The notes under the pieces were generated by a model, which worked only from the letters and a program-made list of their open reading frames with translations, was not told the DNA's origin and made no database searches. From an uncultured Oscillospiraceae bacterium (GTDB taxonomy: Bacteria > Bacillota > Clostridia > Oscillospirales > Oscillospiraceae), in contig CAKUHU010000001.1 in the NCBI GenBank assembly GCA_934659425.1, positions 186,001 through 250,000 on the forward strand: 64,000 bases of DNA. Direction: 5' to 3'. Of this stretch, positions 31,288 through 39,165 are shown in pieces (within the stretch, counting starts at the first letter, position 1; each line of letters begins with the position of its first letter). Position numbers and translations under genes: made by a program.

Positions 31288-32306
31288 ATGTAACAGAACA
31301 TCAAAGGCCAGGGGTGTATTCGGTCTACGACGCCTCTTCGGTGGTATGGGGCAGCGCAAGGGGCAAGACGGCCGCTGTGGCGGCGATCAGCGCCAAGGGG
31401 ACGGCGGGAAAGATCTATCCTCTGAGCAGCTATGAGCAGGCGGTGGAGATTTTTACAAAAGAGGAGAACATAACCTCTTACATCCATCTGCTGCTCTCCA
31501 ATGGGGCGGCTCAGGTCTACGCTGTGCCGGTGGAGAAGGAGAGCGGCTATGCCGCTGCCTTTACAGCGTTGGAGGCGGTGGAGGTTGTGGCGGTTGTGGT
31601 ATGTGAAAGTGAGACACTGACCGTTCAGCAGGCGCTTCGGGACAGCGTAAAGAGAGCATCGGAAAGCCGTCGGGAACGACTGGCGGTGGTGTGCGGCGGT
31701 GAGGGAGAGACCGCAGCCCAGCTTGTGGAGCGGGCCGGAAGTTTGAACAGCGAGCGGGTGGTGCTGGTGGCGCCTGGCGGTGCAAGTGCCGCGGCGGCAG
31801 TGGCGGGCGCCATCGCAGGGGAGACGGATCCCGCTGTGCCGCTGGGCGGAGCAGAATTAAAGGGCATCACTGCACTGGACACGGTGTGGAGCGACAACGA
31901 GCTCGACACCCTGATTTTAGGTGGGGTAACGCCCTTGGAGGCCAGCGGCGGCATTGTCAGTGTGGTGCGGGGCGTGACCACCCGGACAAAAACAGGATCG
32001 GTCAGTGACGCCACTTGGCGGGAGTTGACCACCATTCGGATCATTGACGATGTGATCCCCGGGCTGCGAAATGCGCTGCGGGCTAAATTCAGCCGTGCCA
32101 AGAACACCGAGCAGGGCCGGGGGGCCATTCGCAGCCAGGTCATTGTGGAGTTGGAGGCCAAGGTAAACAGTGAGATCATCACGGGATATGACAACGTGAC
32201 GGTAAGCGCTTTGGAGGATAATCCTACCGTATGTCTGGTGGAGTTCCAGTTTACGGTGGCCCACGGACTGAACCAGATTTGGCTTTCAGCCCACATCACA
32301 GTATAA
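31284..32306 (+). CDS. Contractile tail sheath protein (XkdK-like)
   Basis: 340 aa with GTG start. The N-terminus EHQRPGVYSVYDASS is the typical sheath start (R-P-G-V-Y), and the C-terminal domain has TRTKTGSVSDATWRELTTIRIIDDVI and VELEAKVNSEIITGYDNV, both sheath features. It is shorter than the roughly 440-470 residues of PBSX-type sheaths. The missing part appears to be an outer domain, because the N- and C-terminal contraction-core segments are present. Its presence makes this a myovirus-type tail. Confidence 0.85.
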   Translation: MNVTEHQRPGVYSVYDASSVVWGSARGKTAAVAAISAKGTAGKIYPLSSYEQAVEIFTKEENITSYIHLLLSNGAAQVYAVPVEKESGYAAAFTALEAVEVVAVVVCESETLTVQQALRDSVKRASESRRERLAVVCGGEGETAAQLVERAGSLNSERVVLVAPGGASAAAAVAGAIAGETDPAVPLGGAELKGITALDTVWSDNELDTLILGGVTPLEASGGIVSVVRGVTTRTKTGSVSDATWRELTTIRIIDDVIPGLRNALRAKFSRAKNTEQGRGAIRSQVIVELEAKVNSEIITGYDNVTVSALEDNPTVCLVEFQFTVAHGLNQIWLSAHITV

Positions 32307-32318
32307 GGAGGCAGAGGA

Positions 32319-32711
32319 ATGATTTCATCTCAATTTCCCACTAGCGCCGACATTTACTTGGAACTCAATGGGAAAAAACTGGCGGTGGTACAGAGCTATT
32401 CCGCCCAGACCACCAAGACAAGTGCGGTGGTGGAGGCCTTTGGTGAGAGTGAGCCGGTAGCTACAATCCCCGGACCCCGGAAGTACACGGTGGTGCTTAC
32501 TCGGCTCTACGCCACGGAAGAGGCGGCTACAGACGGGATCCATTTTCACGATTTGGAGGATTTCAATCTGGTTATCTGCAAGCCGGATCGACGCATTATC
32601 TACTCTGGGTGCCAGTGGGAGAATCTAAGTGAGACGGGCAAGCTGGGTGATATGGTATTGGAGAAGGTGACCATTGTAGCTGCCCGGAGGGTGGAGACGG
32701 TGCTGAAATGA
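32319..32711 (+). CDS. Tail tube protein (XkdM-like)
   Basis: 130 aa. FPTSADIYLELNGKKLAVVQSYSAQTTKT is characteristic of the inner-tube protein of contractile tails; GPRKYTVVLTRLYATEEA and KLGDMVLEKVTIVAARRVE continue the beta-barrel. It polymerises inside the sheath. It lies 12 bases after the sheath gene, the usual order. Confidence 0.82.
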   Translation: MISSQFPTSADIYLELNGKKLAVVQSYSAQTTKTSAVVEAFGESEPVATIPGPRKYTVVLTRLYATEEAATDGIHFHDLEDFNLVICKPDRRIIYSGCQWENLSETGKLGDMVLEKVTIVAARRVETVLK

Positions 32712-33118
32712 GCGGCGGAATATTGAATTTGCCCCGGTATCGAAAGCTGGACAATGGCTGGACGGTGCGGCTCCTTTCGGCTTGGGAGGCGTTGGAGGTT
32801 CGACGGGAGGGGGAGGAGCTGGCCCGGGAGGAACAGGATAAGGCGTTGTGCAGCAATGCCTGCTTGCTTGCCCATGTGCTGCTCCGGGATGGAAAGCCGG
32901 CCTTTACAGATGGCAGAGCGGTTTTGGAGGCACTAACAGCGGGGCAGATCGCAGACCTTGCCTGTCGCTGGAGTGCCTTTGACAAAGAATGTGATCCGGC
33001 CCCTTGGGAAGAGAGGACGGTGGATGAGGCAAAAAAAGGCTGGAGCACGCGCCTTATGAACGCCTTCAATGGCGCGTGCTTCGAGCGTTTGGTGCACTTC
33101 CTACAGAGGAGAGAGTGA
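32708..33118 (+). CDS. Tail assembly chaperone, zero-frame product (XkdN-like)
   Basis: 136 aa. L-N-L-P-R-Y-R-K-L-D-N-G-W at the start, then helical acidic sequence (EALEVRREGEELAREEQDKAL) that fits XkdN/gpG-like chaperones. These bind the tape measure during tail assembly. The gene contains a -1 frameshift signal at 33031-33080, so a minority product of about 204 aa should extend into the following frame. It overlaps the tube gene by 4 bases. Confidence 0.75.
   Translation: MSGGILNLPRYRKLDNGWTVRLLSAWEALEVRREGEELAREEQDKALCSNACLLAHVLLRDGKPAFTDGRAVLEALTAGQIADLACRWSAFDKECDPAPWEERTVDEAKKGWSTRLMNAFNGACFERLVHFLQRRE
33031..33080 (+). promoter_or_regulatory. Programmed -1 ribosomal frameshift signal
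   Basis: Slippery heptamer A-AAA-AAA at 33031-33037 in the correct frame (codons GCA AAA AAA), a 6-base spacer, then a 10-bp perfect stem (33044-33053 with 33071-33080) and a 17-base loop. The -1 frame is open from the slip site through to 33324. This is the standard arrangement for making the long (gpGT-type) tail chaperone. Confidence 0.85.
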
Positions 33119-33324
33119 AGGCCATGACCCACCGGGATTACCTTTGGTGTGCCCTTAACCTGACCTTGGATGGGGAGGAGGAACTGGCGCGGCTGTGTCC
33201 CACCTGCCGGACCGAGGCGGAAGAAGGCCGGTGCCCTGTATGTGGGGCATCGGCCAGAGAGTGGGGAGAAAACGGTAGATTTAATCTCAAACGGTTTCAG
33301 GAATTGCGGGGTGAGGGAGTATGA
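33037..33324 (+). CDS. Frameshift extension of the tail assembly chaperone, with zinc-ribbon motif
   Basis: Minus-one frame entered at 33037. The added part is about 95 residues, giving a fusion of roughly 204 aa. It contains MTHRDYLWCALNLTLDGEEE and a four-cysteine motif CPTC...CPVC that could bind zinc. An independent start at the ATG 33124 is possible but has only a weak RBS. In phages the extension recruits the tape measure or tube. The zinc ribbon is unusual for this product. Confidence 0.7.
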   Translation, partial: RLEHAPYERLQWRVLRAFGALPTEERVKAMTHRDYLWCALNLTLDGEEELARLCPTCRTEAEEGRCPVCGASAREWGENGRFNLKRFQELRGEGV

Positions 33325-33863
33325 CGGATTATCTGGCCCTGGCATTGGAACAGATAGGAAAAGAGCAGGATGGGGAGGCGCGTTCCCTGGCGCTGACACT
33401 GCACCAGTTTTACATAGGGCCTGCCATTGTCCGGGAAAGGCCGGAATCAGCAGCGGCGGTCAGCGACCGGGAGATGGAGGGAGAGCTGTTCCGGGAGGAG
33501 AATAGGAAGGCGGTGTCGGCACAGTCCGGGCTGGAAAAAGCGGCCGGGGAGACAGATGCTCTATCCCCTGCCCTGGCCTTCTCTCTGGGGCAGGGCGACA
33601 GCACTCTGCTCAGAGAGGAAAGCCGCAGAGAGACCGGCGATGGGGAGAAGCTTGCGGAGGCTGCGGCGGGGACGGGCCTCCCGCTTTTGACTGCCCTGCT
33701 GCGGGCAGAGAGAGGGACAGAGTTTGCCCGGGGCCATCAAAGGGCGTTTACGATTACTCTGCCGGAGGGCGTTTCTCAGGCCGGGCACTGGAGCGCGGAG
33801 GATCTGGATAGAACGGTGGAGCGGGATGCCCGGCGGTATGACGGTGGATTTTCGCTCTATTAA
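33321..33863 (+). CDS. Unknown 180-aa protein at the tape-measure position
   Basis: No family recognised. It occupies the slot where PBSX-like elements carry a tape measure of 600-1,500 residues, but it is only 180 aa. The sequence is charged and Ala/Glu/Arg-rich (EMEGELFREENRKAV, LLREESRRETGDGEKLAEAA), without the hydrophobic helices of a tape measure, and ends in DRTVERDARRYDGGFSLY. It overlaps the chaperone extension by 4 bases, so it is co-translated. It could be a very short tape measure, a tape-measure remnant, or a baseplate component. Confidence 0.55.
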   Translation: MTDYLALALEQIGKEQDGEARSLALTLHQFYIGPAIVRERPESAAAVSDREMEGELFREENRKAVSAQSGLEKAAGETDALSPALAFSLGQGDSTLLREESRRETGDGEKLAEAAAGTGLPLLTALLRAERGTEFARGHQRAFTITLPEGVSQAGHWSAEDLDRTVERDARRYDGGFSLY

Positions 33864-33873
33864 GGGGGATATT

Positions 33874-34452
33874 ATGAAATTATCACCGATGAGATATAAA
33901 GATTTCACCTGGCCCCACAACCCAAGGACATATACCATTGAGTATCAGCGCTCTATGGCGGTCCACAAGGTGCCCTTTGGTCGGTACCACCTGCAGGATC
34001 TTGGCCCTACCCAGAGGGTAATGAAGGGAGAGGGGGAGTTCGTGGGCAGCGGTGCCTATGAACAGTTCAAGGCATTGGCGTCCGTCTTTTACAGTGAAGG
34101 CCCGGGAACGCTGATCCATCCAGTGTGGCAGGCGTCCAACGCTTATTTTGTGGAGTTGTCCCTGGCCCAGGAGCCAAGACAGGATTATGTGCGGTATACC
34201 TTTACCTTTTGGGAGAGCTACGATGGCTATCAAGCCTATGCCAGAGAAGTGTCTGACATATCTGATGGAAGTGTCGACACCGATTCTACGGCCGGGAGTG
34301 CCAGTGAGGTTTGGCATACAGTGGCCAGTGGGGAGAGCCTCTGGAAGATCGCAAGGGACTATGGGGCGGAGCTGACGGCAGTTATTGCTTTGAATCCCCA
34401 GATCAAAAATCCCAACCTGATCTATGCGGGGGAGAAGGTGCGGGTGAAATGA
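33874..34452 (+). CDS. LysM-domain baseplate/tail protein (XkdP-like)
   Basis: 192 aa from the ATG at 33874 with AAGGGGG upstream; longer upstream frames overlap the previous gene. N-terminal part (KDFTWPHNPRTYTIEYQRSM) matches the tail-hub protein family next to the tape measure. The C-terminal 50 residues form one LysM domain (WHTVASGESLWKIARDYGAE, then NP, then LIYAGEKVRVK), which binds peptidoglycan. It overlaps the next gene in ATGA. Confidence 0.82.
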   Translation: MKLSPMRYKDFTWPHNPRTYTIEYQRSMAVHKVPFGRYHLQDLGPTQRVMKGEGEFVGSGAYEQFKALASVFYSEGPGTLIHPVWQASNAYFVELSLAQEPRQDYVRYTFTFWESYDGYQAYAREVSDISDGSVDTDSTAGSASEVWHTVASGESLWKIARDYGAELTAVIALNPQIKNPNLIYAGEKVRVK

Positions 34453-35384
34453 TGACGGGGTATTTGCTTACCGCAAAAGGGGGGAAAATCGACTTGCCTC
34501 CTTTTACAAGCTGGAAGCTGACGCGCACCGGTTCGGTACCCTGTGACAGTTTTGAGGCCTCCTGCCCCTGGGACGGCGGAGTGGAACCGGCCTACGACAG
34601 TGCATGCAGGTTTATCGTAGATGGAGAGGGAGAGCGGCGGTTCACCGGTGTGCTGGACGAGTATGAGCTGAGTTGGAATGGACGGGGGGGAGAAATGTCC
34701 CTGTCAGGCCGGGGGCTGGCGGCCCTGCTTTTGGATAACGAGGCGGCAGGGCAGGACTACCAGGTGGCTACGCTGGCAGACATTTTGCGGGATCATGTGG
34801 AGCCCTATGACCTGCCCCTTGGGAGGATGGGAAAATTGCCGGCGGTACCGGGTTTCTCTGTGTCCACTGGATCCAGCGAATGGCAGGTGCTCTATCAGTT
34901 TGCCCGGTATCATGGAGGTGTCCAGCCCTGGTTTGACGCCTGGGGAAGCCTTACGGTGGATGGCGCGGCCACAGGGCGCCTGCTGACGGTAGATGATCGA
35001 ACCGGAGTGACCGCTGTTGCATGGAGAGACAAGCGATACGGGGTCTATTCAGAGATCTTGGTGCAGAATCGAGGGACACTCAGGCCCCAGCGGGTAGTCA
35101 ATGACGGGTTTGCCGAGCAGGGCGGGCGGTGCCGCCGGGTCATGACGATGCCGGGGAAGAGCGCCTATCAGACCATGCGGTACTCCGGACAGTTTCAGTT
35201 GGACCGGTCCGCTGAAGAGCGCTTCCAGCTGGAGCTGACGGTGCCAGGGGAATATTTCTGTGAGCCGGGAGACCGGGTATTGGTCTCTCTGACCCGTCCT
35301 GCCCTGGCGGGGACTTGGCGTGTCAGAGAGACTCAGGCGGCCATGGATGAGACAGGCTGTCGGGTCAAGGTGATCTTGGGATAA
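34449..35384 (+). CDS. Tail hub protein (XkdQ/gpD-like)
   Basis: 311 aa from the ATG at 34449 overlapping the LysM gene stop. DSFEASCPWDGG, the EYELSWNGRGGEMSLSGRGL segment and RYSGQFQLDRSAEERFQLEL are typical of the late-control-D/XkdQ hub family. It forms the trimeric hub joining tube to spike. Length is normal. Confidence 0.78.
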   Translation: MMTGYLLTAKGGKIDLPPFTSWKLTRTGSVPCDSFEASCPWDGGVEPAYDSACRFIVDGEGERRFTGVLDEYELSWNGRGGEMSLSGRGLAALLLDNEAAGQDYQVATLADILRDHVEPYDLPLGRMGKLPAVPGFSVSTGSSEWQVLYQFARYHGGVQPWFDAWGSLTVDGAATGRLLTVDDRTGVTAVAWRDKRYGVYSEILVQNRGTLRPQRVVNDGFAEQGGRCRRVMTMPGKSAYQTMRYSGQFQLDRSAEERFQLELTVPGEYFCEPGDRVLVSLTRPALAGTWRVRETQAAMDETGCRVKVILG

Positions 35385-35417
35385 GTACGCCCTGGCACGG
35401 AGGAAAGGGGATTTAAA

Positions 35418-35804
35418 ATGTTTTTGGCAAAACGGGAGCGGCAGCACAGGCCGTTGGCGGGGGCGCTGATTGGCCCGGTGACGTTGGCTGGAGATCCGGC
35501 AGCGGCCTATCTGGAAGGAGAGCGCCGGGGAGTTGCGGTATATGCCCCTGGAGGGTATCACTGGGTACCTGGGCAAGGCGGTGAAGTGCTGGTAGTAAAG
35601 GCGGGGGAGAATGGAGAAAAGCCCTGTGTTTTGGGGGTGCCTGCAAAAGCTGCCCAGTTGGAACCTGGAGAGGTGCTCATTACGGGACAAGGGTGCAGCC
35701 TGCGGCTGGGACTGGATGGAACTATACAGGTAGAGGGCACCTTTTTGGTCAATGGCACTGTGGTGGGGCCCCTCCCAACGGAGGACAGTGAGGAGGATAC
35801 ATAA
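35418..35804 (+). CDS. Baseplate spike/assembly protein V-like
   Basis: 128 aa. OB-fold-like start (GALIGPVTLAGDPAAAYLEG), HWVPGQGGEVLVVKAGENGEKPCVLG, then a short repetitive beta segment (GQGCSLRLGLDGTIQVEG) resembling the beta-helical needle of small gpV/gp45 spikes. It is expected to be the membrane-piercing tip. Follows the hub gene. Confidence 0.65.
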   Translation: MFLAKRERQHRPLAGALIGPVTLAGDPAAAYLEGERRGVAVYAPGGYHWVPGQGGEVLVVKAGENGEKPCVLGVPAKAAQLEPGEVLITGQGCSLRLGLDGTIQVEGTFLVNGTVVGPLPTEDSEEDT

Positions 35805-36157
35805 TGGCACTCCTATTACGGAACGGGGACTATGTCCCGGATGGGCAGGGAGGCTTCCAGACGGCGGAAGGGGCGCGAGAGGTATTAGAACGGGTGTTGT
35901 GGAAGCTGACGATCCGCCGGGGAAGCTTCCCTTTTTTATCGGAACTGGGAAGCAGGCTTTATCAATTGGGCAGGGTCCCGGCAGGACAGCGGCAGACATT
36001 GGCAAGGCGGTATGTGGCTGAGGCACTGGCTGATGAGGATGTGACCGTCACTGACGTATCGTTTATCCAAGAAGAGGACCGGGGAGAGTTGACGCTTCAG
36101 ATGAGCTGGCAGGGGCAAGAGCTGACAGCTACGTTGGAAGTGGAGGGATTGGGATGA
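35804..36157 (+). CDS. Baseplate wedge protein, gp25/XkdS-like
   Basis: 117 aa. RRGSFPFLSELGSRLYQLG and the ALADEDVTVTDVSFIQEEDRGELTLQM pattern are hallmarks of the gp25-like lysozyme-fold wedge protein (DUF2634/GPW_gp25). It overlaps both neighbours by 1-4 bases. It initiates sheath assembly on the baseplate. Confidence 0.75.
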   Translation: MALLLRNGDYVPDGQGGFQTAEGAREVLERVLWKLTIRRGSFPFLSELGSRLYQLGRVPAGQRQTLARRYVAEALADEDVTVTDVSFIQEEDRGELTLQMSWQGQELTATLEVEGLG

Positions 36158-37209
36158 AGACAGTAGAAGAGATCTATGACGAAATGCTCTTGGTGTTTCG
36201 GGAAAAGACAGGGGCAGAGGCCTCGGCAGTGGGCGATTTGTCGGTGAAGCTTTATGCGGTGGCCGCGCAGGTATATGCCTTATATGTCCAGACAGAGTGG
36301 CTTGCCAGGCAGTGTTTTCCCCAAAGCGCACAAGGGGAATATTTGGACCGGCATGCCGCCCTACGGGGCTTAGAGAGGAGAGAAGCGACGGCATCGGAGG
36401 GGCTGATCCGCTTTTCTATTGACACTGCCGCTGAGACGGATCTGACCATTCCGGAGGGGACGGTGTGTGCTACGGCGGGCTTGACCAGGTTTGAGACGGT
36501 GGAGGAGGCCGTATTAGAGGCGGGAAGTACTTTTGTTGAGGTCCGCTCTCGGGCGGTGGAGGCCGGAGCAGCGGGCAATGTGCCGGCCGGAAGTGTTTTG
36601 GTAATGGCGGTGCCTCCAGTGGGGGTCAGCCGATGCCTCAACCCGGAACCATTTATCGGTGGAGCCGACGCTGAAGAGGATGAGGATTTGCGATCCCGTG
36701 TGCTGGAGACTTATCGGCGAATGCCCAACGGTGCCAATGCAGCCTACTATGAGCAGGAGGCGCTGTCCTTTGAGCAAGTGGCAGATTGCACGGTGCTCCC
36801 CCGGAACCGGGGGATAGGGACGGTGGATGTGGTGGTAGCTACAGCGTCCGGTCTGCCTGGGGCAGAGCTGCTGGACGAATTGCAGGAATATTTTGAGAGC
36901 CGGCGGGAAATCGCGGTAGACGTGCTGGTAAAGGCCCCCATGGTAAAGAGCGTGGATGTGACGGTGTCGGTGGAAGCGGCTGAGGGAACTGAGAGTGAGA
37001 GCGTCAAAGCCAGTGTGGAGCAGGCGTTGACAGGGTACTTCTCCGGGGAGCGTTTGAGCAAGGATGTTTTGGTGGCCAGGCTCTATCAGCTGATCTTCTC
37101 CTTGGAAGGAGTGGCAAACTGTACCATTACCGCGCCCGCCACCGATGTGACAGTGGCGGCTGGGGAGCTTCCCCAGTTGGGGACCATGACAGTGGAGGTG
37201 ACGGGGTGA
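36154..37209 (+). CDS. Baseplate J protein (XkdT-like)
   Basis: 351 aa. FPQSAQGEYLDRHAALRGLER, the IPEGTVCATAGLTRFETVEE segment and GGADAEEDEDLRSRVLETYRRMPNGAN are diagnostic for the baseplate J family. Complete length. It builds the outer wedge of the baseplate, together with the following tail protein I. Confidence 0.9.
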   Translation: MKTVEEIYDEMLLVFREKTGAEASAVGDLSVKLYAVAAQVYALYVQTEWLARQCFPQSAQGEYLDRHAALRGLERREATASEGLIRFSIDTAAETDLTIPEGTVCATAGLTRFETVEEAVLEAGSTFVEVRSRAVEAGAAGNVPAGSVLVMAVPPVGVSRCLNPEPFIGGADAEEDEDLRSRVLETYRRMPNGANAAYYEQEALSFEQVADCTVLPRNRGIGTVDVVVATASGLPGAELLDELQEYFESRREIAVDVLVKAPMVKSVDVTVSVEAAEGTESESVKASVEQALTGYFSGERLSKDVLVARLYQLIFSLEGVANCTITAPATDVTVAAGELPQLGTMTVEVTG

Positions 37210-37772
37210 GTTACGTCGAAAGGCTTTGGGAGCTGCTGCTTCCGATGGGGCCGTATCACCGTCAGGGAGTTTACATCTCTGGAGAACTGGAGGGAGAAGG
37301 AGAGGCCCTGGATGGAGTGGCGGCGGCCCTGGATGAGCTGGAACGGGAGGCAATGCTGGATACGGCAGAGGACAGTGGACTGGAGGAGTTGGAGAGCCTG
37401 CTGGTCCACCGGCCGGTGGCGGAGACTGCTGCGGATCGGCGGGCGGCACTGTCTGCACTGCTGCGGATCGGCGGGGACAGCTTTACGCTGAAGGCTATCA
37501 ATGACAATTTGAGAGGGTGTGGGCTAAACGCCGTGGTCCATGAGACGGAAGAGGCCGGCGTGGTGGAGATCTCCTTCCCCGATGTGCCGGGGATCCCGGA
37601 TGGATTTGAGCAACTGAAAAAGATCATTGAGGACATTTTGCCCTGCCATTTACAGATAAATTATGTCTACTGGTATATCACCTGGCAAATGATGGAGGAC
37701 AAATTCAGTACTTGGGGGGCCATTGAGGAGGGCGGCTATACCTGGGAGGCGTTGGAAAAGCTGGTTTCCTGA
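37206..37772 (+). CDS. Tail protein I/XkdU-like (DUF2313)
   Basis: 188 aa. R-L-W-E-L-L-P-M-G-Y-style start (ERLWELLLPMGPYH), LDELEREAMLDTAEDSGLEELE, and LPCHLQINYVYWYITWQMME at the end match the XkdU family, which links baseplate to tail fibres. It is the last gene of the phage-like operon. No fibre gene follows. The only fibre-like genes in the window are at 6561-6953 and 19596-19997. Confidence 0.82.
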   Translation: MSYVERLWELLLPMGPYHRQGVYISGELEGEGEALDGVAAALDELEREAMLDTAEDSGLEELESLLVHRPVAETAADRRAALSALLRIGGDSFTLKAINDNLRGCGLNAVVHETEEAGVVEISFPDVPGIPDGFEQLKKIIEDILPCHLQINYVYWYITWQMMEDKFSTWGAIEEGGYTWEALEKLVS

Positions 37773-37782
37773 CAGAGGGCTG

Positions 37783-38274
37783 TTACAGTGTGTCAAAGTA
37801 GCTTTCTGCCTCTTTTTGGCCTACGAGCCCCAAAGGTGCAAACTGCCCATCCTGCCAAGGCATCCGGTCGGTGATGCAGGCCCAGTAAAGGCTGTCATCT
37901 GCCCAGGGGGAAATGTCTTGGTATTCGTTGCAGGAGGAGGCACCATCGGGCAAAAAGGTGTCTCGCCCCAGGAGAGCGTCATTTCTCCGCAGGAGAGCGG
38001 CGCATTCCTCACGAGTCAAGGGGCGGTCAGGGGCAAAAAGGCCGTTGCCCACCCCTTTGACCAAGCCCCGGTCATAGGCCCAGGCTGCCGCTTGCGCTTT
38101 GCTGTCGTCTAAAAGATCGGTGAAGGGGTGGGCGGTCTTGTCATAGGGCACGCCGCCCCAGGAGCGCCACAGGAGGATCAGAAAGCTGCCCCGGGAAATG
38201 GGACAGTCGGAGGCCAGGGCGGAAGGGGGAAGCAGAGCTAAGCACAGCAGGAGACAAGTAAATAGACGTTTCAT
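37783..38274 (-). CDS. Small secreted SLH-domain protein
   Basis: 163 aa with signal peptide about 1-22 (KRLFTCLLLCLALLPPSALAS). The rest is SLH-like: HPFTDLLDDSKAQAAAWAYDRGLVKGVG, then FAPDRPLTREECAALL, then DISPWADDSLYWACIT. It has at most two partial SLH repeats and no further domain. It is convergent with the phage operon. Its RBS (GGAGGG) and ATG both lie inside a perfect 24-bp palindrome, so translation may be held off unless that hairpin opens. Confidence 0.8.
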   Translation of the reverse strand: MKRLFTCLLLCLALLPPSALASDCPISRGSFLILLWRSWGGVPYDKTAHPFTDLLDDSKAQAAAWAYDRGLVKGVGNGLFAPDRPLTREECAALLRRNDALLGRDTFLPDGASSCNEYQDISPWADDSLYWACITDRMPWQDGQFAPLGLVGQKEAESYFDTL

Positions 38275-38321
38275 AAAAGGATACCCTCCAGATATTGATA
38301 TCTGGAGGGTATCCTTTTATG
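38272..38321. repeat. 24-bp perfect palindrome over the start of the small SLH gene
   Basis: Arms 38272-38295 and 38298-38321, identical in reverse complement, with a 2-base centre. AAAAGG...CCTTTT edges make it look like a bidirectional terminator. On the minus strand it contains the SD and ATG of the small SLH gene, an unusual position. Confidence 0.9.
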
Positions 38322-38549
38322 GGAAAAAATAGAAGGGAAATGAAGGGGAAAGAAACACATACAAAATAAAATGCGCACTGAGTAGATAAAATGTCGGCAA
38401 ATCAAAAGAGGTCTGCTATGAGAAAGACGAAAATGAAAATTAATTTCACATCAATTTAATAAAGTGAAAATAATTCAAAGGGGCCGGTGGTTATGAAGTG
38501 TTGCTATGATGTGCGCCTTTATGTTGGCCATGAAGATAGAAGAAAGAAG
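38322..38549. other. AT-rich intergenic region
   Basis: Noticeably more AT-rich than its surroundings. The only coding candidate is a 24-codon plus-strand frame at 38493-38567 (starts M-K-C-C-Y-D-V) with AAAGGGG upstream, which overlaps the anti-sigma remnant and is doubtful. No convincing promoter pair was found. Confidence 0.4.
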
Positions 38550-39142
38550 CTAAGTCTGTCGGAGTAGAAGGATGATGTTGAGAAGGCGGAGAAATATTAT
38601 AACGTAGAACTGGCCCCCATAGGGCCAGTACAGATTAGAGTAATTTTTTGCAACCCGCATGGCAAAGGGTTTGGCGGCATCCTGCCCGGTCCATTCCACC
38701 CAGCCATAATTCCCCGGCGTACTGCCCACGGCGATATGGGGGGTGAGATCGGTGTTTGGGTCGATGGTGGAATAGAGATAGGGCATACCTGTATCGGTGA
38801 TGTCGATATGTTCCCCATTGGCCACGAACCACAGCCTGCCTCTTTCGGCACGATGGGGGCCTGAAGCTCCCCCTCAGACGCGGCGCTGAACGAGCCGTCG
38901 GGGTTTACGATGAAGCGGGCCCCATTGAACATGGGGATGATCTTGTCGACGCTCATACCAAGGGCGGCTGTGCAGCGCACAATCAGGGCGGCAGCCAGCA
39001 AAATACGGGGCAGACGGCGTTTTGAGGAGGGACGCTTTTTGAACTCAGTTTTTTCTGCGGAACTTCCCCGCAAAGAGGCATAGGTTTTCCATAGTTTTTC
39101 CTCATAGCTGTCAGGAAGCTTGATGTGATTTTTGGCGGCCAT
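38550..39142 (-). pseudogene. Frameshifted anti-sigma-factor-like membrane protein
   Basis: The first part, from ATG 39142 (AAKNHIKLPDSYEEKLWKTY), has a cytosolic N-terminus, a membrane helix (RILLAAALIVRCTAALG) and an outer region. At about 38830 the frame breaks. The reading continues in another frame as LWFVANGEHIDITDTGMPYL and goes on to a stop at 38550, a segment typical of the family's outer domain. One frameshift therefore splits an otherwise continuous protein. It follows the sigma-factor remnant by 24 bases, the usual sigma/anti-sigma order. Confidence 0.7.
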
Positions 39143-39165
39143 GCACCGCAATTCATCGCCAAAAT

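Noticed and set aside
38493..38567. 24-codon plus-strand ORF with an RBS
   Set aside because: Too short, no similarity recognised, overlaps the 3' end of the anti-sigma remnant. Mentioned under the intergenic region.
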